From: Dehalococcoidia bacterium
Lineage (GTDB): Bacteria > Chloroflexota > Dehalococcoidia > SZUA-161 > SpSt-899
Assembly (NCBI GenBank): GCA_023271515.1
Contig: JALPXQ010000004.1
Span: 1-30,190, forward strand
Length of the DNA stretch: 30,190 bases
Direction: 5' to 3'
The position numbers and the translations under genes were made by a program. Below, in pieces: positions 21,598 through 28,682 of this stretch. The notes beneath the pieces are model-generated. The model searched no databases. It was not told the DNA's origin and saw only the letters and a list, made by a program, of their open reading frames with translations. Position 1 is the first letter of the stretch; each line of letters starts with the position of its first letter.

Positions 21598-22100
21598 TTT
21601 GTTTTCACCTCCCTGAAGCGATAAACTCTTGAATCATCATCAACAATCTGGTACTCATTTATGACCATATAGACTCTGCTGCCATTACCATTTTGGGGAT
21701 ATTCAAGAATCCTGGGCACTTGTTTTTCAAACCATTCATCCTTGCCACCAACGCGCTCTCCCCACAGTAAAATCTCACGAACATCCATGAGTTTCAATAC
21801 TTTCTTGTTCCATCCCTCAGGGATATTGCCGTCATCTTTTATCCAGACCAGGTGAAAACCATCCTCCTCCTCCTCTCTTTCCCACCTTATCTCGGATTTA
21901 TCATCAAAGACCCTGCCTTTATCCCACTCTGAGACCTTTCCCTGAAGCACTGAGAGATGATTGAAGAAATCGGGCTGTTCATTAGCAGCGCAAAAATATT
22001 TTTCCAGGATTGCAATGGGATTAGAGTTTAAGAAGCTATCGCTAACAATCCTATCCAGCTCATCAGGTTTCACTTCTCCTCTTGCGCCGATCTCAGACAT
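21594..22100 (-). CDS. csx19: Csx19-like protein of type III-D CRISPR
   Basis: The 168-residue protein is acidic, with a central beta-rich stretch (SEIRWEREEEEDGFHLVWIKDD) and a second half (VREILLWGERVGGKDEWFEKQVPRILEYP) resembling the Csx19 family (TIGR03984), a marker of subtype III-D. Its role in the effector complex is not well known. It overlaps both neighbours by a few bases, consistent with stoichiometric co-translation. The assignment rests on sequence pattern and position. Confidence 0.7.
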   Translation of the reverse strand: MSEIGARGEVKPDELDRIVSDSFLNSNPIAILEKYFCAANEQPDFFNHLSVLQGKVSEWDKGRVFDDKSEIRWEREEEEDGFHLVWIKDDGNIPEGWNKKVLKLMDVREILLWGERVGGKDEWFEKQVPRILEYPQNGNGSRVYMVINEYQIVDDDSRVYRFREVKTK

Positions 22101-23124
22101 CTTCTTTTTCCTTCAGCATCTCGTTTCTCCTTGCCTGTGCCTCCAAGAAGTATCCACTATATTTATTGTCTTCCCCCAAGCAAGCCCAGTAATCTGCTAC
22201 TTTGGTAAAGAGAGCCTCTGCCTGTGTATCGCCTATTTTTATTGTCGTTTTGATAGCAGTTCTTGAAGCTTCAGTACACTCAATCTCAAGGGGAGTTTCT
22301 TTCTCATCAAAGCCGTAATTTTCTCTATCAGGCTCATTGTAAAGGGTGCCAATCCCTGAAATCTTAATCGTCTTAGCGTTCTTGTCTATTTCAGGCGCGT
22401 TCAAACCATAGAATGTTAGCTCTGCCTCTTTAACAGTTCCCTTAACCTTACCCAATCCCCTGGTCTTGCCAAATCCTATGGGCACTAATTCTTCCTTAAA
22501 GTCCCGGAAAAGATAGCCCAACAGACCCAACTGCCAGAGCTCAAAGTTTCTTATCTGAACCTCGGTTTTGAATGTTTCGCCAATGAGATATTGATACCGG
22601 AACTTGGCGCCACTGCTTGCCCCGCCGGTAAAGCGGTCTATGCCAATGCCGTCCCTTACTGGCAACTTTTCTCTATCCACAGGAGGGCCTTCAATGTAGG
22701 CATCTGAAATCCTGAGCCTGCTTGCCTGGGAAGTGTTGCCAAAGAGTTTACAGATGGGGCAGGAAAGCCGATACACTTCCGAAGGCTGTTCCTTCTCAAG
22801 TATTTTTGAACAGGATATATTTATAGAGCCATTGTTGTCATCAAATGGGTCGCAGGCAAGAGGTTTACCGTCACTTATAGTCCTGGCTATTTTCTCACAC
22901 CAGCTTCGCCAGACACCTCTCAGGGAACTTCCGGGGATGAATATCTTGTCACTTGCATCCACTACAAATCTCATATCGGGAGAAGTCCCCCTTCTCCCTC
23001 CCCTTTCCTCTCTTTCTTTTCTCTCTTTCCTTTCCTCGTCTGTCTCTCCGTCCTTAATGAGTAGGGGGCCTGTTGCCTCTATGTAAAAGGTTATCCTTGC
23101 CTCATTCAATATCTTCTTGAGCAT
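22093..23124 (-). CDS. cas7: Cas7/Csm3-like RAMP protein with charged insertion
   Basis: The 343-residue protein carries the Cas7 motif IFIPGSSLRGVWRS, the knuckle CPICKLFG (122-129), RLRISDAYIEG and the loop FGKTRGLGKV. Residues 29-44 are a nearly uninterrupted Glu/Arg/Lys insertion in the loop that precedes Asp50, the position of the RNase Asp in Csm3. The C-terminal 100 residues are an extra domain. It overlaps the previous cas7 by 23 bases and csx19 by 8. Confidence 0.88.
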   Translation of the reverse strand: MLKKILNEARITFYIEATGPLLIKDGETDEERKERKEREERGGRRGTSPDMRFVVDASDKIFIPGSSLRGVWRSWCEKIARTISDGKPLACDPFDDNNGSINISCSKILEKEQPSEVYRLSCPICKLFGNTSQASRLRISDAYIEGPPVDREKLPVRDGIGIDRFTGGASSGAKFRYQYLIGETFKTEVQIRNFELWQLGLLGYLFRDFKEELVPIGFGKTRGLGKVKGTVKEAELTFYGLNAPEIDKNAKTIKISGIGTLYNEPDRENYGFDEKETPLEIECTEASRTAIKTTIKIGDTQAEALFTKVADYWACLGEDNKYSGYFLEAQARRNEMLKEKEDV

Positions 23125-23911
23125 ATCTTGCCTCCTCCCTAACCAGGGATTTGATTGAGTTCAAAAAATCTTTAACGGGCATAGATGTAAGTGTTTTGTC
23201 CGTTAAATATTGTTTTAAGCCATCCGCACCTTTGAAGTATTTAATCGCAAGTCCCTTTAATTTGCATCTGCCAAGACCCCTTGCCGTATTACCGCCGAGC
23301 CAGAAATTACCATCCATCATTTCCTGTATGCCCACAGCAAGAAGGGCAAGGTCGTCATCCGTAAGGTTTTCCCCGATAAGCTCAAAGCTAAAACTGCTCT
23401 CCTTTGGAACCACTTCAAAGTCAAACTTTGCCTTATCCTGGGCTGTCTCTGTATCTCTGTTTATCGCCACCCCATGTCTTACAGACGGCTCTGCCTTCTC
23501 CTCTTCCAATAACAAATCGGTAATCCTTATCTTTGAAGCTACAACAGTAGAGCCAAAGAGCCGGCAGACAGAACATATTTTCGAGTCGTTGTTTAGAAAG
23601 GCGTCAATTTGAGCCTTATTTTTCTTCTCCAGGAGTTTTTTAAATTCCTTCTGAAGGACATCTCTGGAGTTGGTTACACAGTTATCGCTTTCAAGCAGGC
23701 AGGGATTCTTGCCCAGAGAGGCAGCAATTCTCTCAATCGTTGACCTCAAGACCCCTCTTACTGATGAGCCAGGGATAAAAGGTTTTTCGTTAAAATCCTT
23801 AACCACCAGGGCATCTGTGGTGCCATCACCCTTTCCGCTCCCGATATGCATTTCATTCTCAAGAACTAACTTACCAGTGAAGAAATATCTGTTTTCTAAT
23901 TTTTCAAACAT
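23102..23911 (-). CDS. cas7: Cas7/Csm3-like RAMP protein, catalytic Asp present
   Basis: The 269-residue protein is the closest to canonical Csm3/Csx7: MHIGSGKGDGTTDALVVKD, with Asp33 where Csm3 has its RNA-cleaving Asp, then PFIPGSSVRGVLRSTIERI, CSVCRLFG (113-120), RHGVAINRDTETA and the Gly loop GNTARGLGRC. It forms part of the helical backbone on the crRNA and probably cuts target RNA at 6-nt steps. It overlaps the candidate cas11 by 8 bases. Confidence 0.92.
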   Translation of the reverse strand: MFEKLENRYFFTGKLVLENEMHIGSGKGDGTTDALVVKDFNEKPFIPGSSVRGVLRSTIERIAASLGKNPCLLESDNCVTNSRDVLQKEFKKLLEKKNKAQIDAFLNNDSKICSVCRLFGSTVVASKIRITDLLLEEEKAEPSVRHGVAINRDTETAQDKAKFDFEVVPKESSFSFELIGENLTDDDLALLAVGIQEMMDGNFWLGGNTARGLGRCKLKGLAIKYFKGADGLKQYLTDKTLTSMPVKDFLNSIKSLVREEARYAQEDIE

Positions 23912-24377
23912 TTTGCGCCTCCATTTTTGATATTCTCAATTGAGTGATAAAGATGTAGTCAAAGGTTCTTATAAGAGATTGGTAAATGAGCGGATAATGG
24001 GTCTCCGGAATGCTCAAGGGGAAATCTTTTGTCCTGGTTATCTTACTTATCAATGCCTTATATTTATCAGAACTGTCGGAAAATCCTTTTATCATCTCAC
24101 AAAAATAGTCTATTGCCATTTTCCCATCGACCTCTTTCCGCCACTTATCCTTCTCTGAGGCTCTTCTTAATTGAAGTTTTTTATATCTTGCAAGTCGAGT
24201 TTCTAGGTCTCTTGACATAAACATCTCATGTATTGTAGCAGCTTGACTTAACGAAAGCCATTCGACAGTATCATATTTTGTAAAGAAGGTATCAATCTCA
24301 TCTTGTATTTGCTTAAAAACAAAACCCCTTCCCAGGATATGAGAGAGGACTCCCCGAATTATCTCTTCATCTCTCAT
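23904..24377 (-). CDS. candidate small subunit (Cas11/Csm2-like)
   Basis: The 157-residue protein is all-helical in appearance, Lys/Arg-rich and with no RAMP motif (ATIHEMFMSRDLETRLARYKK; DYFCEMIKGFSDSSDKYKAL). Size, charge and place between csx10 and cas7 fit the Cas11 small subunit of type III complexes, which lines the target RNA. It overlaps both neighbours. The assignment comes from context; no sequence motif proves it. Confidence 0.6.
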   Translation of the reverse strand: MRDEEIIRGVLSHILGRGFVFKQIQDEIDTFFTKYDTVEWLSLSQAATIHEMFMSRDLETRLARYKKLQLRRASEKDKWRKEVDGKMAIDYFCEMIKGFSDSSDKYKALISKITRTKDFPLSIPETHYPLIYQSLIRTFDYIFITQLRISKMEAQNV

Positions 24378-25504
24378 CTCGAGCCCTCCTTTAAATGGAA
24401 GGAATCGCAGACCGTCAGCCTCCCAAATCCTTCTCCTCTTCTTTTTCCAATACCCCTGCTCTCTGCTGTATGCAACCTCTCTAAAATAGAGTCGTTCAAA
24501 CTATTCACAGTAAAGACAAATACAGAGCCCTTTTCTATAGCAATCATATCCTCTTTTGGCAGTCTTGTCATAGCATTCCACCCCTGCAGAAGTCTGTTGT
24601 CGGCTACCCCTTGAATTAGTTCAGCTTCTGGTATGCCCAGATCCTCTGGCTCAATAAGAGTCTTATACCGCATAAACCCATCCGTAATTATGGCATCGGA
24701 TTGCAAGGTGACGGAAAAATAGGTTTTTCCATCATTAAGTCCTAATCTCTCGTTAAAGCCCGAAATACGCCCCCTTAGTTTTCCCTTATCAGTAACATCA
24801 CACTCCACTGGATCTGATAGCATCTCAAATCTGCCAAAGCCGGTGCTTTTGTCGGAGCCTACATAAAAGATTTTAAGATTCTTGATAAAATTCGCTACGC
24901 TGGTTGGAAGAGCATCATCATAGACCCAAATATCTCCACGGAACGTCTGTCCAGCCTCAATAACTTCCTGGCTGTAGAGAGCGCCATCTAAAGCAGTCTC
25001 TGATATGGGTGATATGGCGGTGTGATAGATAAGCCGCTTCTTGACTCTAATCGATTCTAATGAGTTAGAAGAAATATCTTTCAGGTAATAGCCTCTAAAT
25101 TTTTTCAGTGGAGCCTGACAGGGCTTTCCATCCTTAAGATATCTGCATCGATCGAGTTCATCTGGTATCTGCCCCTCCTTCACAAGCGGTATTAAGATGT
25201 CCTCTACCCCGTGTTTATTATCTTCATCCCCTTTGAATCCACTATAATATTTACAGGAAAGGGCTGATAAGGGGATTGGCTTTGCCCCTTTTGGATAAAG
25301 GTTGCCAAAAGACACTTTGCCCTGGGCAAAAATCTCCTTGAAATCATCATCGGGAGCTTTCTCTTTGAGCCACATCGTGGCAATCGCCCCTCTAATGGCC
25401 GTTCCGGGGATGAAATCAAGGCTTTCCTGTATATTCCCGATAGCCCTTGAACTGGCCAGGGAAAACGGGGTTTTATTGACCGCTCTCAGCGACAGCCATT
25501 TCAT
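24374..25504 (-). CDS. csx10: Csx10-family RAMP protein (Cas5 group), type III-D marker
   Basis: From ATG 25504 the protein has 376 residues. This start makes an ATGA overlap with the upstream stop and has AGGGAG before it; the longer frame to 25534 overlaps more. Features are FIPGTAIRGAIATMWL (about 31-46), a Cys-containing insert (CRYLKDGKPC), FYVGSDKSTGFGRFE and the C-terminal loop GIGKRRGEGFGRL. Csx10 caps the 5' end of the crRNA in III-D complexes and contacts Cas10. Confidence 0.85.
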   Translation of the reverse strand: MKWLSLRAVNKTPFSLASSRAIGNIQESLDFIPGTAIRGAIATMWLKEKAPDDDFKEIFAQGKVSFGNLYPKGAKPIPLSALSCKYYSGFKGDEDNKHGVEDILIPLVKEGQIPDELDRCRYLKDGKPCQAPLKKFRGYYLKDISSNSLESIRVKKRLIYHTAISPISETALDGALYSQEVIEAGQTFRGDIWVYDDALPTSVANFIKNLKIFYVGSDKSTGFGRFEMLSDPVECDVTDKGKLRGRISGFNERLGLNDGKTYFSVTLQSDAIITDGFMRYKTLIEPEDLGIPEAELIQGVADNRLLQGWNAMTRLPKEDMIAIEKGSVFVFTVNSLNDSILERLHTAESRGIGKRRGEGFGRLTVCDSFHLKEGSR

Positions 25505-26148
25505 GGTGATATCTCCCTGACCGCTACTGAGCACTTGCCCATTCCTCTGGCCTTATTCCCCCCCAGATGGGTAATTGTCCCAATAGTTCCCTTCAGATAG
25601 GAGTATTCATTATCGCTTAGATAGCACGAACCATGAATACGCGAGGTGAGGACAATGGCGGGATTTGCTGCCTCAAATATAAACAGTGCCCCTTCATCAG
25701 CGGTTTTCAAGTACCTGTTTATTCTTATCCCTGTTCTGATAGACGACTGAAACACAGGTAGAGCTTTATCCTTTTCAATCTTAGATAAGATGTTTCTCGT
25801 CTTGGCATCAATCACCGCATCCTCAAAAATGAGGCTGCCTTCAAAAAGTTCGGAACCAAATATGCGGCAGATGACACAAGCATCCTCTATTTTATCCATT
25901 TTGCATATTTCTGTTTTACTGCTGATTAGGCTATTACAAATAGGCCCATCACCCAATGCCTCCATATTCTTCTTGAACTCACTTCTTAACCGTCCTTTAA
26001 TGGAACTTCCCGGTAAATAAACGATACCATCACCGTCCTTTACAGTTGACGAATCTATTAAACCGGCCAGGCCAAAACCGCTACCCACCATAAAGGGAGA
26101 ATGAAGTGTTATCTTAAGTTCCAGATTGATGTCCCGTTCTTTTATCAT
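25501..26148 (-). CDS. cas7: Cas7/Csm3-like RAMP protein (short)
   Basis: The 215-residue protein is a minimal Cas7: HSPFMVGSGFGLAGLIDSSTVKD with Asp32 in the RNase position, VYLPGSSIKGRLRSEFKK, the knuckle CVICRIFG (91-98), SIRTGIRINR and the loop GGNKARGMGKC. It is the first backbone gene after cas10 (10-base gap) and overlaps csx10 by 4 bases. Confidence 0.9.
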   Translation of the reverse strand: MIKERDINLELKITLHSPFMVGSGFGLAGLIDSSTVKDGDGIVYLPGSSIKGRLRSEFKKNMEALGDGPICNSLISSKTEICKMDKIEDACVICRIFGSELFEGSLIFEDAVIDAKTRNILSKIEKDKALPVFQSSIRTGIRINRYLKTADEGALFIFEAANPAIVLTSRIHGSCYLSDNEYSYLKGTIGTITHLGGNKARGMGKCSVAVREISP

Positions 26149-26158
26149 ACCAATTTCC

Positions 26159-27604
26159 TCAATGTATGAACTCGTAAAGCTCTACAATATCTCCGAAAGG
26201 AGTTGCATATTGATTTGTACCTATCTTTTCCCATGGAAACATTGCAAGCTGGAACTGTCTTATCAGTTCCTTCATTATCTCTTCGTAACGACCCTCAAGC
26301 CTTGTCTTTATGTAGCAGGCATCAAGAATAGACTGATAATGCCCTTTGAAGAGTGAGTCATATAACATCCTCAGTTTATTTCTGGGGAAATCTACCTCCT
26401 TAAGCTCGCGGATAGCTTTAATAAACTTGCCCATTTCCTCAAGAGAATAAGGTCTCTTGGTAATACTGTGAATACTACTATCCGGAATTTCTAACTCCCT
26501 TTTTCTCTTTGATACCGGGTCTTCGAGCGTAGAGCCTGTTACCACAATAAAATCTATATAACTACCGCTTCCTCTTTCCCTGCTCTCTGCCTTGGCGTTT
26601 TTCAAGAGAGACTCAGCAGCATGCAGGATATTCCTTATCGGAAGAGTGTCGTGGCAGATTACCACCGAGGCAGAAGTGGTAATTCCATCGGAGCTCATCC
26701 CCTTGTTAAATTCCTCGCAGAAATCCATGGCGACATCTATTGCCTTGTGGGCAGGAAGGGCAAGGATCAGGTCATCTCCACCAGCCAGAATTATTTGCAG
26801 AGGGAAAAATTTCTCCTTGAAGTGGTTTGTTATGGCGGTGACGGTAGCATCAAGGGTTGCCTCTTCCACATCCTTACTGAATTTCTTAAGTTCGTCAAAT
26901 GTCTTGATTTTGACTAAGTGTTCCCCCATCCGGTTTGCATCTGCATAGATAAATCCAATGTAGCCCTGCGGTTTCGACTGCTCTCCTATTTCACTGAATT
27001 CTGAGGGGAATCTTGGTTCAAGCTTGACCTTTTCAATCAGCCTCTTATAAATATCAGCTTCCCTATACTTTGCTGATTCGTCCACTTTTTGATGGCAGGA
27101 TTTACAAATATAGCGAATCCCTTCCGGGCGGATGTCTTCCTTTTCAGCCGGGTGCAAGCCACAGGCCTGGCAGGCCTTAAAAAAACTGCTTGTAGCGAGC
27201 TGATTGTTCTCCTTCGGCAATCCCTTCTCTCTCTGTAATTCTCTCTCTGCCTTTTGAATCCATTTATCCTCAGGTTCGCCATTTTCTCTTTCACTGATAA
27301 TAACGGCAAACTTCGCCCCGGTAGCCATTTCCCTAAATTTCCCGGAGATACTTGCTTTATATTCTTCTGCCCTGGCTTTGCCGGCAAAAAGTATCTTTAT
27401 GTTGCCACCACCTGTAACAATACGTCTCCAATCCTCGTCTTCGACACCGTATGTGCCTCTTGTAATCTCTGCTACAGCGGTTTTGCAATTTAGCTTATCG
27501 AGAAGGACGCTTGCTCCACGGATCTCCCTTAATTTATTAGTTCCAAATATGTAGTCGTGAATACCGCCGATATCAAGAGATACCAAATATTCCCAGTCCA
27601 CCAT
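26159..27604 (-). CDS. cas10: Cas10, HD-less, with intact GGDD cyclase motif
   Basis: The 481-residue protein starts directly with the first palm motif (SLDIGGIHDYIFGTNKLREI). No N-terminal HD nuclease domain is present. A zinc ribbon uses C145, C148, C167 and C170. The second palm domain has IILAGGDDLILALP (GGDD at 275-278), so cyclic oligoadenylate synthesis is expected. This matches subtype III-D, in which Cas10 often lacks HD. GGAGG lies eight bases before ATG 27604. The gene heads the operon and begins 60 bases after the leader-distal repeat of array 2. Confidence 0.95.
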   Translation of the reverse strand: MVDWEYLVSLDIGGIHDYIFGTNKLREIRGASVLLDKLNCKTAVAEITRGTYGVEDEDWRRIVTGGGNIKILFAGKARAEEYKASISGKFREMATGAKFAVIISERENGEPEDKWIQKAERELQREKGLPKENNQLATSSFFKACQACGLHPAEKEDIRPEGIRYICKSCHQKVDESAKYREADIYKRLIEKVKLEPRFPSEFSEIGEQSKPQGYIGFIYADANRMGEHLVKIKTFDELKKFSKDVEEATLDATVTAITNHFKEKFFPLQIILAGGDDLILALPAHKAIDVAMDFCEEFNKGMSSDGITTSASVVICHDTLPIRNILHAAESLLKNAKAESRERGSGSYIDFIVVTGSTLEDPVSKRKRELEIPDSSIHSITKRPYSLEEMGKFIKAIRELKEVDFPRNKLRMLYDSLFKGHYQSILDACYIKTRLEGRYEEIMKELIRQFQLAMFPWEKIGTNQYATPFGDIVELYEFIH

Positions 27605-27664
27605 CGAACCTCCAATCTCCCTACCAATCGGGAGCGGATGCTTGTCTATCCCTCTCTGCGTTCC

Positions 27665-28305
27665 TTTTCAATCCCCTATAAGTCGGGTCTCCTTTTTACA
27701 CGATGTGGCCATGCGGGTGGCTAGGGAAGCGCTTGATGAAGTTTCAATCCCCTATAAGTCGGGTCTCTCTTTTACACATAGCGGATGGTGTGGTAAATCT
27801 TGGGGAAGAAAAGTTTCAATCCCCTATAAGTCGGGTCTCTCTTTTACACCTGTATTGCTCGATTTCCTCGGGGATTGGTATTTCAGTTTCAATCCCCTAT
27901 AAGTCGGGTCTCTCTTTTACACGCTGTTCTGAAGTACCGGCTAAACCGGGAAGGAATCCGGGTTTCAATCCCCTATAAGTCGGGTCTCTCTTTTACACAG
28001 GATTACTTCGACCTCTGTCAACACGTCTTCCTGTTTGTTTCAATCCCCTATAAGTCGGGTCTCTCTTTTACACCCACTCTACCAGCAGCTGAGACAAATT
28101 GGTTAACAGTTTCCGTTTCAATCCCCTATAAGTCGGGTCTCTCTTTTACACTGCCTGCTTCCGCGTGGGCTACGACGCTGGCCCGAGAGGTTTCAATCCC
28201 CTATAAGTCGGGTCTCTCTTTTACACAATGAGAAAAAGACTACTGGTACTAGCAGTATTACTATTATCGTTTCAATCCCCTATAAGTCGGGTCTCTCTTT
28301 TACAC
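27665..28305 (-). CRISPR. CRISPR array 2: 9 repeats, 8 spacers
   Basis: Repeats (37 bp) start at 27665, 27741, 27813, 27886, 27962, 28037, 28115, 28190 and 28269. Spacers are 39, 35, 36, 39, 38, 41, 38 and 42 bases. The repeat is that of array 1. The copy farthest from the leader (27665-27701) has T instead of the first G and the CTCCTTTTT form, while the other eight have CTCTCTTTT. It is transcribed on the - strand from the leader at 28306 and points into cas10. Confidence 0.97.
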
Positions 28306-28556
28306 CCTCCTCTCCTCCAGCTTCAACTGTTGAAGCTGGAAAAGCCTTTTGGCGATAATCTCCTTTTGATGTCCCAATCTTAGCATGTTTTTGCCACCTT
28401 GTCAAGCAAATTTTGGCCGTTTTAGCTTCGATTTTGGCCGGCGATAATCTCAGCTTTGAGGGCCTATTCCCGGAGATAATCGCCAGACCCCTTGAAGCTG
28501 TTTTTGCAACCATTTCGCAACAAATGCCGAGCACCCCTGTTTTCCCCGGATTGTTT
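28306..28556 (-). promoter_or_regulatory. CRISPR leader 2 (possible promoter for array 2 and the cas operon)
   Basis: On the - strand it has -35 TTGACA (28405-28400), a 17-base spacer and -10 TAAGAT (28382-28377). A hairpin (28317-28339) lies next to the first repeat. Operator-like 12-mers are at 28351-28362, 28440-28451 and inverted at 28473-28484; two lie upstream of the promoter and one just past the expected start point. From 28557 to 28682 no gene or clear motif is seen. Confidence 0.88.
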
Positions 28557-28682
28557 GCGAGACGGCTCCCCTTGAGGCTGTTGACTCAAGATATCCTCGA
28601 ACTGAGTAAAACGCTCAAGGTTTCTAGCTTTCTACCTCTTGTTGCTGCGAGTTGAGCGCCATAACGGCGTTTGATAAGCACA

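Noticed and set aside
27642..28231. Repetitive ORFs with a recurring SIPYKSGLS-type peptide
   Set aside because: These are translations of CRISPR repeats, not genes.
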